DNA of 64,000 bases, taken from Daphnia pulex (lineage: Eukaryota > Arthropoda > Branchiopoda > Diplostraca > Daphniidae). The notes under the pieces were generated by a model. It made no database searches. It had not been told where the DNA came from and was given only the letters and a program-made list of their open reading frames with translations. This document shows positions 1-9,321 of the stretch, piece after piece. The stretch is from assembly GCF_021134715.1 (NCBI RefSeq), contig NC_060026.1, forward strand, positions 9,849,001-9,913,000. The letters run 5' to 3'. How positions within the stretch are numbered: the stretch's first letter is position 1; each line of letters opens with the position of its first letter. The position numbers and the translations under genes were made by a program.

Positions 1-165
1 CGTATGTCACCAGCACTGCTACTACAATGTAAATTTGTCGTTAAATTTGGTGGAATTTAGTGCCATGTGCTGATTCCTTCAACTCAGTGATTTCGATGAT
101 TTAAAACATGATCTTTTGGTGCATGTTAATGGAGTATATTGCGATGTTCGACGGAAATAAAACAA

Positions 166-261
166 CCTTCGATAGCTCAGTTGGTAGAGCGGTGGACTGT
201 AGTGACACGATGTAAAATGCAAGGAATCCATAGGTCGCTGGTTCAACTCCGGCTCTAAGGA
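166..261 (+). tRNA. tRNA-Tyr(GTA), unit 1, with intron
   Basis: The cloverleaf folds with a 7-bp acceptor stem, D arm with box A, anticodon GTA, and a T arm with box B; the discriminator base is A. A 23-base intron sits between positions 37 and 38, as in eukaryotic tRNA-Tyr generally, and leaves a 73-base mature tRNA. No CCA is encoded. This copy has a single change in the 3' half of the acceptor stem (TCTAAGG where most units have TCGAAGG), giving one mismatch. Confidence 0.9.
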
Positions 262-497
262 GAGCACTTGTGATTACGCATTGAGTGGGCAAAAGAAAAT
301 AGATATAGCTGATAGTCATGTATATTCAAAATAGAGTGTAGTAATGGAAAATCCAACATGTACTATTGGGGTACGCATATCTACAACGGAAAGTTGACAA
401 CATCACCGTGTAAATATGAAATGTTTAGCTCAAAAATGGGACACAATTAATGGTTAGTAATTGTAGCCGGCAACAAACGGTGTTAGAAAAGTTGCGT

Positions 498-569
498 GGC
501 TCATTGGTCTAGTGGTATAATTCTTGCTTTGGGTGTAAGAGGCCCCGGGTTCAAATCCCGGATGAGCCC
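498..569 (+). tRNA. tRNA-Pro(TGG), unit 1
   Basis: This is a 72-base tRNA with acceptor GGCTCAT paired to ATGAGCC and discriminator C. The anticodon loop TTTGGGT gives anticodon TGG (reads CCA/CCG), closed by the stem CTTGC/GTAAG, and the T arm is CCGGGTTCAAATCCCGG. This unit reads TATAATTC where most units have TATGATTC. Confidence 0.88.
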
Positions 570-639
570 CTACAATATTTCAGCTGAGATGGTAAACCTC
601 TTATTGTATTATTTAGATGAATGTTAACATTGGAAACGT

Positions 640-721
640 AGTAGCGTGGCCGAGCGGTCCAAGGCGCTAGTTTAAGGCACCAGTCTCTTCGGGGGCATGG
701 GTTCGAATCCCATCGCTGCCA
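640..721 (+). tRNA. tRNA-Leu(AAG), unit 1
   Basis: This is an 82-base class II tRNA with a long variable arm (GTCTCTTCGGGGGC). The anticodon loop TTAAGGC gives AAG (I34, reads CUU/CUC/CUA). The copy begins with A instead of G (A1-C72 mismatch) and has an A in the anticodon stem, so it is weaker than the common form. Confidence 0.85.
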
Positions 722-792
722 ACGTCAATTTTGCTCAAACTGTTGTAGCATAGCAAGGAATCGATGATTGTGCACTTACGGGCAACGTTAAT

Positions 793-865
793 GGTCGTGT
801 GGCCTAATGGATAAGGCGTCGGACTTCGGATCCGAAGATTGCAGGTTCGAGTCCTGCTACGATCA
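793..865 (+). tRNA. tRNA-Arg(TCG), unit 1
   Basis: This is a 73-base tRNA. The anticodon stem TCGGA/TCCGA encloses loop CTTCGGA, which gives anticodon TCG (reads CGA/CGG). Boxes A and B are intact and the discriminator is A. Confidence 0.9.
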
Positions 866-1173
866 CTCGCAAACGGTTATTTTGGCTATTTCGAAATGCG
901 CGCGCGAAAAGTTACAAACAAAGAATTAGCAATCCATTTGCAATTGCTCCTGGTTGTAAGCCAAAGTACACATCAAAGAGAACATCCGAGGTTCCCGCCC
1001 AAAAAATTGGTCTAAGGAGTGGAATCAATGAATCCCTATCGTACGATCTCTATTCCCTATACCAAATTAAGCTGTGGTATTTCCTTAGGAAAAAACATTT
1101 GGGACTCGTGACTGTACCTTAGAACACATGATGTGTCTAATGGCAGGGATCGGTGCCAAAAGTAAAACAATTG
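866..1173 (-). ncRNA. Conserved structured segment, candidate unknown small RNA (unit 1 copy)
   Basis: No tRNA or ORF explains this ~300-base segment, yet it recurs between tRNA-Arg and the minus-strand tRNA-Pro in units 1-22, and its first ~80 bases occur in unit 23. Most copies differ by zero to two bases, whereas the spacer between tRNA-Tyr and tRNA-Pro differs by several bases between the same units. Hairpins visible: 978-996 (6-bp stem with one G-U, 7-base loop), 1038-1047 (palindrome), 1059-1080 (ATACCA/TGGTAT, 10-base loop), 1080-1092 (TTTCCTTAGGAAA) and 1117-1140 (about 9 bp with a bulge, 3-base loop). On the minus strand AATTTTTTGG (999-1008) lies just before the 978-996 hairpin, the order of Sm site and 3' stem-loop in snRNAs and spliced-leader RNAs. 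I could not match it to U1, U2, U4, U5, U6 or U12. Strand and function are inferred; it could be plain spacer kept uniform by gene conversion. Confidence 0.35.
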
Positions 1174-1245
1174 GGGCCCATCCGGGAATTGAACCCGGGA
1201 TCACTTACACCCGAAGCAAGTATCATACTACTAGACCAATGAGCC
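1174..1245 (-). tRNA. tRNA-Pro(CGG), unit 1
   Basis: This is a 72-base tRNA on the minus strand. Acceptor GGCTCAT pairs with ATGGGCC (one T-G wobble), and loop TTCGGGT gives anticodon CGG (reads CCG). Its 5' half is nearly the same as the plus-strand tRNA-Pro, but the variable and T-arm regions differ, so it is a distinct isoacceptor. Confidence 0.9.
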
Positions 1246-1345
1246 CTATTATCATTCATTATTGATTCGAAAATTATTTTATTATTATTACAATCCAAAT
1301 GTCGTGCATAAAAATAAACACGATTGATAGAAATTGGATTAAAAA

Positions 1346-1417
1346 AGGTCCCACTGAGAATCGAACTCAAATTATCAGAGTCAAAGTCTGATGTGATAAC
1401 CATTACACCATGGAACC
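1346..1417 (-). tRNA. tRNA-Gln(TTG), unit 1
   Basis: This is a 72-base tRNA on the minus strand. Acceptor GGTTCCA pairs with TGGGACC, and stem TCAGA/TCTGA encloses loop CTTTGAC, giving anticodon TTG (reads CAA/CAG). The discriminator is T. Confidence 0.9.
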
Positions 1418-1588
1418 TTCCAACGGATGTCACCAGCACTGCTACTACAATGTAAATTTGTCGTAAAATTTGGTGGAATTTAGTGCCATGTGCTGATTCC
1501 TTCAACTCAGTGATTTCGATGATTTAAAACATGATCTTTTGGTGCATGTTAATGGAGTATATTGCGATGTTCAACGGAAAAAAAACAA

Positions 1589-1684
1589 CCTTCGATAGCT
1601 CAGTTGGTAGAGCGGTGGACTGTAGTGACACGATGTAAAATGCAAGGAATCCATAGGTCGCTGGTTCAACTCCGGCTCGAAGGA
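1589..1684 (+). tRNA. tRNA-Tyr(GTA), unit 2, with intron
   Basis: This is the common form: fully paired acceptor stem (CCTTCGA/TCGAAGG) and 23-base intron after position 37. Confidence 0.93.
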
Positions 1685-1920
1685 GAGCACTTGTGATTAC
1701 GCATTGAGTGGGCAACAGAAAATAGATAAAGCTGATATTCATGTATATTCAAAATAGAATGTAGTAATGGAAAATCCAACATGTACTATTGGGGTACGCA
1801 TATCTACAACGGAAAGTTGACAACATCACCGTGTAAATATGAAATGTATAGCACAAAAATGGGACACAATTAATGGTTAGTAATTGTAGCCGGCAACAAA
1901 CGGTGTTAGAAATGTTGCGT

Positions 1921-1992
1921 GGCTCATTGGTCTAGTGTTATGATTCTTGCTTTGGGTGTAAGAGACCCCGGGTTCAAATCCCGGATGAGCCC
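1921..1992 (+). tRNA. tRNA-Pro(TGG), unit 2
   Basis: Anticodon TGG. The D arm reads AGTGTTATG instead of AGTGGTATG, a variant shared with units 10, 13 and 17. Confidence 0.88.
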
Positions 1993-2062
1993 CTACAATA
2001 TTTAAGCTGAGATGGTAAACCTCTTATTGTATTATTTAGATGAATGTTAACATTGCATACGT

Positions 2063-2144
2063 GGTAGCGTGGCCGAGCGGTCCAAGGCGCTGGTTTAAGG
2101 CACCAGTCTCTTCGGGGGCATGGGTTCGAATCCCATCGCTGCCA
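2063..2144 (+). tRNA. tRNA-Leu(AAG), unit 2
   Basis: This is the common form: acceptor GGTAGCG paired to CGCTGCC, anticodon stem CTGGT/ACCAG, anticodon AAG. Confidence 0.92.
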
Positions 2145-2215
2145 ACGTCAATTTTGCTCAAACTGTTGTAGCATAGCAAGGAATCGATGATTGTGCACTT
2201 ACGGGCAACGTTAAT

Positions 2216-2288
2216 GGTCGTGTGGCCTAATGGATAAGGCGTCGGACTTCGGATCCGAAGATTGCAGGTTCGAGTCCTGCTACGATCA
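2216..2288 (+). tRNA. tRNA-Arg(TCG), unit 2
   Basis: Same as the unit 1 copy; all stems and both internal promoter boxes are intact. Confidence 0.92.
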
Positions 2289-2596
2289 CTCGCAAACGGT
2301 TATTTTGGCTATTTCGAAATGCGCGCGCGAAAAGTTACAAACAAAGAATTAGCAATCCATTTGCAATTGCTCCTGGTTGTAAGCCAAAGTACACATCAAA
2401 GAGAACATCCGAGGTTCCCGCCCAAAAAATTGGTCTAAGGAGTGGAATCAATGAATCCCTATCGTACGATCTCTATTCCCTATACCAAATTAAGCTGTGG
2501 TAGTTCCTTAGGAAAAAACATTTGGGACTCGTGACTGTACCTTAGAACACATGATGTGTCTAATGGCAGGGATCGGTGCCAAAAGTAAAACAATTG

Positions 2597-2668
2597 AGGC
2601 CCATCCGGGAATTGAACCCGGGATCACTTACACCCGAAGCAAGTATCATACTACTAGACCAATGAGCC
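2597..2668 (-). tRNA. tRNA-Pro(CGG), unit 2
   Basis: Anticodon CGG. The discriminator base is T on the tRNA strand instead of the usual C; the rest matches unit 1. Confidence 0.88.
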
Positions 2669-2768
2669 CTATTTTCTTTCATTATTGATTCGAAAATTAT
2701 TTTATTATTATTACAATCCAAATGTCGTGCATAAAATTAAACACGATTGATAGAAATTGGATTAAAAA

Positions 2769-2840
2769 AGGTCCCACTGAGAATCGAACTCAGATTATCA
2801 GAGTCAAAGTCTGATGTGATAACCATAACACCATGGAACC
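2769..2840 (-). tRNA. tRNA-Gln(TTG), unit 2
   Basis: Anticodon TTG. A single change lies in the D arm (plus strand CCATAACACC), shared with unit 20. Confidence 0.88.
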
Positions 2841-3011
2841 TTCTAACGGATGTCACCAGCACTGCTACTACAATGTAAATTTGTCGTTAAATTTGGTGGA
2901 ATTTAGTGCCATGTGCTGATTCCTTCAACTCAGTGATTTCGATGATTTAAAACATGATCTTTTGGTGCATGTTAATGGAGTATATTGCGATGTTCGACGG
3001 AAAGAAAACAA

Positions 3012-3107
3012 CCTTCGATAGCTCAGTTGGTAGAGCGGTGGACTGTAATGACACGATGTAAAATGCAAGGAATCCATAGGTCGCTGGTTCAACTCCGGCT
3101 CGAAGGA
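3012..3107 (+). tRNA. tRNA-Tyr(GTA), unit 3, with intron
   Basis: Position 37, next to the intron, is A instead of G; otherwise the common form. Confidence 0.9.
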
Positions 3108-3342
3108 GAGCACTTGTGATTACGCATTGAGAGGGCAACAGAAAATAGATAAAGCTGATAGTCATGTATATTCAAAATAGAGTGTAGTAATGGAAAATCC
3201 AACATGTACTATTGGAGTACGCATATCTACAACGGAAAGTTGACAACATCACCGTGTAAATATGAAATGTATAGCTCAAAAATGGGACACAATTAATGGT
3301 TAGTATTGCAGCCGGCAACAAACGGTGTTAGAAAAGTTGCGT

Positions 3343-3414
3343 GGCTCATTGGTGTAGTGGTATGATTCTTGCTTTGGGTGTAAGAAGCCCCGGGTTCAAA
3401 TCCCGGATGAGCCC
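3343..3414 (+). tRNA. tRNA-Pro(TGG), unit 3
   Basis: Anticodon TGG. The D arm reads GGTGTAGTGG, and the first base after the anticodon stem is changed. Confidence 0.87.
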
Positions 3415-3484
3415 CTACAATATTTCAGCTGAGATGGTAAACCTCTTATTGTATTAATTAGATGAATGTTAACATTGCAAACGT

Positions 3485-3566
3485 GGTAGCGTGGCCAAGC
3501 GGTCCAAGGCGCTGGTTTAAGGCACCAGTCTCTTCGGGGGCATGGGTTCGAATCCCATCGCTGCAA
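3485..3566 (+). tRNA. tRNA-Leu(AAG), unit 3
   Basis: Anticodon AAG. The D stem reads GCCAAGCGG and C72 is A, so pair 1-72 is lost. Confidence 0.82.
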
Positions 3567-3637
3567 ACGTCAATTTTGCTCAAACTGTTGTAGCATAGCA
3601 AGAAATCGATAATTGTGCACTTACGGGTATCGTTAAT

Positions 3638-3710
3638 GGTCGTGTGGCCTAATGGATAAGGCGTCGGACTTCGGATCCGACGATTGCAGGTTCGAGTCCT
3701 GCTACGATCA
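3638..3710 (+). tRNA. tRNA-Arg(TCG), unit 3
   Basis: Anticodon TCG. One change follows the anticodon stem (CCGACG where others have CCGAAG). Confidence 0.88.
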
Positions 3711-4018
3711 CTCGCAAACGGTTATTTTGGCTATTTCGAAATGCGCGCGCGAAAAGTTACAAACAAAGAATTAGCAATCCATTTGCAATTGCTCCTGGTT
3801 GTAAGCCAAAGTACACATCAAAGAGAACATCCGAGGTTCCCGCCCAAAAAATTGGTCTAAGGAGTGAAATCAATGAATCCCTATCGTACGATCTCTATTC
3901 CCTATACCAAATTAAGCTGTGGTATTTCCTTAGGAAAAAACATTTGGGACTCGTGACTGTACCTTAGAACACATGATGTGTCTAATGGCAGGGATCGGTG
4001 CCAAAAGTAAAACAATTG

Positions 4019-4090
4019 GGGCCCATCCGGGAATTGAACCCGGGATCACTTACACCCGAAGAAAGTATCATACTACTAGACCAATGAGCC
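4019..4090 (-). tRNA. tRNA-Pro(CGG), unit 3, first copy
   Basis: This is one of two minus-strand tRNA-Pro genes in the unit. The anticodon stem has one change (plus strand GAAGAAAG for GAAGCAAG). Confidence 0.82.
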
Positions 4091-4172
4091 CTATTATCTT
4101 TCATTATTGATTCGAAAATTATTTTATTATTATTACAATCCAAATGTCTCAATCCAAAAAGTAAAACAATTG

Positions 4173-4244
4173 GGGCCCATTTGGGAATTGAACCCGGGAT
4201 CACTTACACCCGAAGCAAGTATCATACTACTAGACCAATGAGCC
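4173..4244 (-). tRNA. tRNA-Pro(CGG), unit 3, second copy
   Basis: This is a tandem duplicate of the preceding gene within a ~154-base duplication. The T stem carries one change (plus strand CATTTGGG for CATCCGGG region). Unit 17 has the same duplication. Confidence 0.85.
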
Positions 4245-4344
4245 CTATTATCTTTCATTATTGATTCGAAAATTATTTTATTATTATTACAATCCAAATG
4301 TCGTGCATAAAAATAAACACGATTGATAGAAATTGGATTAAAAA

Positions 4345-4416
4345 AGGTCCCACTGAGAATCGAACTCAGATTATCAGAGTCAAAGTCTGATGTGATAACC
4401 ATTACACCATGGAACC
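4345..4416 (-). tRNA. tRNA-Gln(TTG), unit 3
   Basis: Common form, anticodon TTG. Confidence 0.92.
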
Positions 4417-4586
4417 TTCCAACGGATGTCACCAGCACTGCTACTACAATGTAAATTTGTCGTTAAATTTGGTGGAATTTAGTGCCATGTGCTGATTACT
4501 TCAACTCAGTGATTTCGATGATTTAAAACATGATCTTTTGGTGCTGTTAATGGAGTATATTGCGATGTTCGACGGAAAGAAAACAA

Positions 4587-4682
4587 CCTTCGATAGCTCA
4601 GTTGGTAGAGCGGTGGACTGTAGTGACACGATGTAAAATGCAAGGAATCCATAGGTCGCTGGTTCAACTCCGGCTCGAAGGA
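4587..4682 (+). tRNA. tRNA-Tyr(GTA), unit 4, with intron
   Basis: Common form with the 23-base intron. Confidence 0.93.
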
Positions 4683-4918
4683 GAGCACTTGTGATTACGC
4701 ATTGAGTGGGCAACAGAAAATAGATAAAGCTGATAGTCATGTATATTCAAAATAGAGTGTAGTAGTGGAAAATCCAACATGTACTATTGGGGTACGCATA
4801 TCTACAACGGAAAGTTGACAACATCACCGTGTAAACATGAAATGTATAGCTCAAAAATGGGACACAATTAATGGTTAGTAATTGTAACCGGCAACAAACG
4901 GTGTTAGAAAAGTTGTGT

Positions 4919-4988
4919 GGTCATGGTCTAGTGGTATGATTCTTGCTTTAGGTGTAAGAGGCCTCGGGTTCAAATCCCGGATGAGCCC
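4919..4988 (+). pseudogene. tRNA-Pro-like relic with TAG anticodon, unit 4
   Basis: The acceptor stem and linker are short by two bases (GGTCATGG for GGCTCATTGG), so the acceptor no longer pairs fully. The anticodon loop TTTAGGT gives TAG, a leucine (CUA) anticodon, on a proline tRNA body. It is probably a pseudogene. Confidence 0.75.
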
Positions 4989-5059
4989 CTACAATATTTC
5001 AGCTGAGATGGTAAACCTGTTATTTGTATTATTTAGATGAATGTTAACATTGCAAACGT

Positions 5060-5141
5060 GGTAGCGTTGCCGAGCGGTCCAAGGCGCTGGTTTAAGGCAC
5101 CAGTCTCTTCGGGGGCATGGGTTCGAATCCCATCGCTGCCA
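5060..5141 (+). tRNA. tRNA-Leu(AAG), unit 4
   Basis: Anticodon AAG. One change lies at the start of box A (GCGTTGCCGAG), shared with unit 18. Confidence 0.85.
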
Positions 5142-5212
5142 ACGTCAATTTTGCTCAAACTGTTGTAGCATAGCAAGGAATCGATGATTGTGCACTTACG
5201 GGCAACGTTAAT

Positions 5213-5285
5213 GGTCGTGTGGCCTAATGGATAAGGCGTCGGACTTCGGATCCGAAGATTGCAGGTTCGAGTCCTGCTACGATCA
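5213..5285 (+). tRNA. tRNA-Arg(TCG), unit 4
   Basis: Common form. Confidence 0.92.
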
Positions 5286-5593
5286 CTCGCAAACGGTTAT
5301 TTTGGCTATTTCGAAATGCGCGCGCGAAAAGTTACAAACAAAGAATTAGCAATCCATTTGCAATTGCTCCTGGTTGTAAGCCAAAGTACACATCAAAGAG
5401 AACATCCGAGGTTCCCGCCCAAAAAATTGGTCTAAGGAGTGGAATCAATGAATCCCTATCGTACGATCTCTATTCCCTATACCAAATTAAGCTGTGGTAT
5501 TTCCTTAGGAAAAAACATTTGGGACTCGTGACTGTACCTTAGAACACATAATGTGTCTAATGGCAGGGATCGGTGCCAAAAGTAAAACAATTG

Positions 5594-5665
5594 GAGCCCA
5601 TCCGGGAATTGAACCCGGGATCACTTACACCCGAAGCAAGTATCATACTACTAGACCAATGAGCC
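5594..5665 (-). tRNA. tRNA-Pro(CGG), unit 4
   Basis: Position 72 is T, giving a G-U pair at 1-72; this variant also occurs in units 5, 9, 16, 18 and 19. Confidence 0.88.
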
Positions 5666-5765
5666 CTATTATCTTTCATTATTGATTCGAAAATTATTTT
5701 ATTATTATTACAATCCAAATGTCGTGCATAAAAATAAACACGATTGATAGAAATTGGATAAAAAA

Positions 5766-5837
5766 AGGTCCCACTGAGAATCGAACTCAAATTATCAGAG
5801 TCAAAGTCTGATGTGATAACCATTACACCATGGAACC
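5766..5837 (-). tRNA. tRNA-Gln(TTG), unit 4
   Basis: Anticodon TTG. The T stem has TTTGAG on the tRNA strand (plus strand CTCAAA), as in unit 1. Confidence 0.9.
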
Positions 5838-6008
5838 TTCCTACGGATGTCACCAGCACTGCTACTACAATGTAAATTTGTCGTTAAATTTGGTGGAATT
5901 TAGTGCCATGTGCTGATTCCTTCAACTCAGTGATTTCGATGATTTAAAACATGATCTTTTGGTGCATGTTAATGGAGTATATTGCGATGTTCAACGAAAA
6001 AAAAACAA

Positions 6009-6104
6009 CCTTCGATAGCTCAGTTGGTAGAGCGGTGGACTGTAGTGACACGATGTAAAATGCAAGGAATCCATAGGTCGCTGGTTCAACTCCGGCTCGA
6101 AGGA
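6009..6104 (+). tRNA. tRNA-Tyr(GTA), unit 5, with intron
   Basis: Common form. Confidence 0.93.
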
Positions 6105-6340
6105 GAGCACTTGTGATTACGCATTGAGTGGGCAACAGAAAATAGATAAAGCTGATAGTCATGTATATTCAAAATAGAGTGTAGTAATGGAAAATCCAAT
6201 ATGTACTATTGGGGTACGCATATCTACAACGGAAAGTTGACAACATCACCGTGTAAATATGAAATGTATAGCTCAAAAATGGGACACAATTAATGGCTAG
6301 TAATTGCAGCCGGCAACAAACGGTGTTAGAAAAGTTGTGT

Positions 6341-6412
6341 GGCTCATTGGTCTAGTGGTATGATTCTTGGTTTGGGTGTAAGAGGCCCCGGGTTCAAATC
6401 CCGGATGAGCCC
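6341..6412 (+). tRNA. tRNA-Pro(TGG), unit 5
   Basis: Anticodon TGG. The anticodon stem reads CTTGG instead of CTTGC, so the pair next to the loop is lost; shared with units 9 and 19. Confidence 0.82.
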
Positions 6413-6482
6413 CTACAATATTTCAGCTGAGATGGTAAACCTCTTATTGTATTAATTAGATGAATGTTAACATTGCAAACGT

Positions 6483-6564
6483 GGTAGCGTGGCCGAGCGG
6501 TCCAAGGCGCTGGTTTAAGGCACCAGTCTCTTCGGGGGCATGGGTTCGAATCCCATCGCTGCCA
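6483..6564 (+). tRNA. tRNA-Leu(AAG), unit 5
   Basis: Common form. Confidence 0.92.
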
Positions 6565-6635
6565 ACGTCAATTTTGCTCAAACTGTTGTAGCATAGCAAG
6601 GAATCGATGATTGTGCACTTACGGGCAACGTTAAT

Positions 6636-6708
6636 GGTCGTGTGGCCTAATGGATAAGGCGTCGGACTTCGGATCCGAAGATTGCAGGTTCGAGTCCTGC
6701 TACGATCA
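6636..6708 (+). tRNA. tRNA-Arg(TCG), unit 5
   Basis: Common form. Confidence 0.92.
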
Positions 6709-7017
6709 CTCGCAAACGGTTATTTTGGCTATTTCGAAATGCGCGCGCGAAAAGTTACAAACAAAGAATTAGCAATCCATTTGCAATTGCTCCTGGTTGT
6801 AAGCCAAAGTACACATCAAAGAGAACATCCGAGGTTCCCGCCCAAAAAATTGGTCTAAGGAGTGGAATCAATGAATCCCTATCGTACGATCTCTATTCCC
6901 TATACCAAATTAAGCTGTGGTATTTCCTTAGGAAAAAAACATTTGGGACTCGTGACTGTACCTTAGAACACATAATGTGTCTAATGGCAGGGATCGGTGC
7001 CAAAAGTAAAACAATTG

Positions 7018-7089
7018 GAGCCCATCCGGGAATTGAACCCGGGATCACTTACACCCGAAGCAAGTATCATACTACTAGACCAATGAGCC
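7018..7089 (-). tRNA. tRNA-Pro(CGG), unit 5
   Basis: Anticodon CGG, G-U pair at 1-72. Confidence 0.88.
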
Positions 7090-7189
7090 CTATTATCTTT
7101 CATTATTGATTCGAAAATTATTTTATTATTATTACAATCCAAATGTCGTGCATAAAAATAAACACGATTGATAGAAATTGGATTAAAAA

Positions 7190-7261
7190 AGGTCCCACTG
7201 AGAATCGAACTCAAATTATCAGAGTCAAAGTCTGATGTGATAACCATTACACCATGGAACC
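7190..7261 (-). tRNA. tRNA-Gln(TTG), unit 5
   Basis: Anticodon TTG; T-stem variant as in units 1 and 4. Confidence 0.9.
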
Positions 7262-7432
7262 TTCCAACGGATGTCACCAGCACTGCTACTACAATGTAAA
7301 TTTGTCGTTAAATTTGGTGGAATTTAGTGCCATGTGCTGATTCCTTCAACTCAGTGATTTCGATGATTTAAAACATGATCTTTTGGTGCATGTTAATGGA
7401 GTATATTGCGATGTTCAACGGAAAAAAAACAA

Positions 7433-7528
7433 CCTTCGATAGCTCAGTTGGTAGAGCGGTGGACTGTAGTGACACGATGTAAAATGCAAGGAATCCATAG
7501 GTCGCTGGTTCAACTCCGGCTCGAAGGA
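7433..7528 (+). tRNA. tRNA-Tyr(GTA), unit 6, with intron
   Basis: Common form. Confidence 0.93.
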
Positions 7529-7760
7529 GAGCACTTGTGATTACGCATTGAGTGGGCAACAGAAAATAGATAAAGCTGATAGTCATGTATATTCAAAATA
7601 GAGTGTAGTAATGGAAAATCCAATATGTACTATTGGGGTACGCATATCTACAACGGAAAGTTGACAACATCACCGTGTAAATATGAAATGTATAGCTCAA
7701 AAATGGGACACAATTAATGGTTAGTAATTGTAGCCGGCAACAAACAGTGTTAGTCTAGTG

Positions 7761-7832
7761 GTCTCATTGGTCTAGTGGTATGATTCTTGCTTCGGGTGTA
7801 AGAGGCCCCGGGTTCAAATCCCGGATGAGCCC
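7761..7832 (+). tRNA. tRNA-Pro(CGG), plus strand, unit 6
   Basis: The loop TTCGGGT gives anticodon CGG where most plus-strand copies have TGG. The acceptor reads GTCTCAT (mismatch at pair 2-71). Just upstream TCTAGTGG of the D arm is repeated, a change shared with units 7 and 21. Confidence 0.82.
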
Positions 7833-7902
7833 CTACAATATTTCAGCTGAGATGGTAAACCTCTTATTGTATTATTTAGATGAATGTTAACATTGCAAAC
7901 GT

Positions 7903-7984
7903 GGTAGCGTGGCCGAGCGGTCCAAGGCGCTGGTTTAAGGCACCAGTCTCTTCGGGGGCATGGGTTCGAATCCCATCGCTGCCA
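7903..7984 (+). tRNA. tRNA-Leu(AAG), unit 6
   Basis: Common form. Confidence 0.92.
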
Positions 7985-8055
7985 ACGTCAATTTTGCTCA
8001 AACTGTTGTAGCATTGCAAGGAATCGATGATTGTGCACTTACGGGCAACGTTAAT

Positions 8056-8128
8056 GGTCGTGTGGCCTAATGGATAAGGCGTCGGACTTCGGATACGAAG
8101 ATTGCAGGTTCGAGTCCTGCTACGATCA
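8056..8128 (+). tRNA. tRNA-Arg(TCG), unit 6
   Basis: Anticodon TCG. One pair of the anticodon stem is disrupted (GGATACGAAG for GGATCCGAAG). Confidence 0.85.
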
Positions 8129-8436
8129 CTCGCAAACGGTTATTTTGGCTATTTCGAAATGCGCGCGCGAAAAGTTACAAACAAAGAATTGGCAATCCAT
8201 TTGCAATTGCTCCTGGTTGTAAGCCAAAGTACACATCAAAGAGAACATCCGAGGTTCCCGCCCAAAAAATTGGTCTAAGGAGTGGAATCAATGAATCCCT
8301 ATCGTACGATCTCTATTCCCTATACCAAATTAAGCTGTGGTATTTCCTTAGGAAAAAACATTTGGGACTCGTGACTGTACCTTAGAACACATGATGTGTC
8401 TAATGGCAGGGATCGGTGCCAAAAGTAAAACAATTG

Positions 8437-8508
8437 GGGCCCATCCGGGAATTGAACCCGGGATCACTTACACCCGAAGCAAGTATCATACTACTAGACC
8501 AATGAGCC
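8437..8508 (-). tRNA. tRNA-Pro(CGG), unit 6
   Basis: Common form. Confidence 0.92.
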
Positions 8509-8608
8509 CTATTATATTTTATTATTGATTCGAAAATTATTTTATTATTATTACAATCCAAATGTCGTGCATAAAAATAAACACGATTGCTAGAAATGGG
8601 ATTAAAAA

Positions 8609-8680
8609 AGGTCCCACTGAGAATCGAACTCATATTATCAGAGTCAAAGTCTGATGTGATAACCATTACACCATGGAACC
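8609..8680 (-). tRNA. tRNA-Gln(TTG), unit 6
   Basis: Anticodon TTG, with a change in the variable/T-stem region (plus strand CTCATATT). Confidence 0.88.
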
Positions 8681-8851
8681 TTCCAACGGATGTCACCAGC
8701 ACTGCTACTACAATGTAAATTTGTCGTTAAATTTGGTGGAATTTAGGGCCATGTGCTGATTCCTTCAACTCAGTGATTTCGATGATTTAAAACATGATCT
8801 TTTGGTGCATGTTAATGGAGTATATTGCGATGTTCGACGGAAAGAAAACAA

Positions 8852-8947
8852 CCTTCGATAGCTCAGTTGGTAGAGCGGTGGACTGTAGTGACACGATGTA
8901 AAATGCAAGGAATCCATAGGTCGCTGGTTCAACTCCGGCTCGAAGGA
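8852..8947 (+). tRNA. tRNA-Tyr(GTA), unit 7, with intron
   Basis: Common form. Confidence 0.93.
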
Positions 8948-9179
8948 GAGCACTTGCGATTACGCATTGAGTGGGCAACAGAAAATAGATAAAGCTGATA
9001 GTAATGTATATTCAAAATAGAGTGTAGTAATGGAAAACCCAACATGTACTATTGGGGTACGCATATCTACAACGGAAAGTTGACAACATCACCGTGTAAA
9101 TATGAAATGTATAGCTCAAAAATGGGACACAATTAATGGTTAGTAATTGTAGCCGGCAACAAACGGTGTTAGTCTAGTG

Positions 9180-9251
9180 GTCTCATTGGTCTAGTGGTAT
9201 GATTCTTGCTTCGGGTGTAAGGGGCCCCGGGTTCAAATCCCGGATGAGCCC
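9180..9251 (+). tRNA. tRNA-Pro(CGG), plus strand, unit 7
   Basis: Anticodon CGG; acceptor GTCTCAT and upstream D-arm repeat as in unit 6. Confidence 0.82.
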
Positions 9252-9321
9252 CTACAATATTTCAGCTGAGATGGTAAACCTCTTATTGTATTATTTAGAT
9301 GAATGTTAACATTGCAAACGT

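Noticed and set aside
498-569. Plus-strand tRNA-Pro as a pseudogene because of an apparent mismatch at pair 1-72
   Set aside because: The mismatch came from placing the 5' end one base early; starting at GGCTCAT the acceptor pairs fully with ATGAGCC.
866-1173. Assignment of the conserved segment to U1, U2, U4, U5, U6 or U12 snRNA, U3 or 7SL
   Set aside because: The diagnostic cores I know (for example the U5 loop, U6 ACAGAGA, U1 ACTTACCTG, U2 branch-site region) are absent. TAAGGAAAT on the minus strand resembles the U12 branch-site region, but the rest does not fit.
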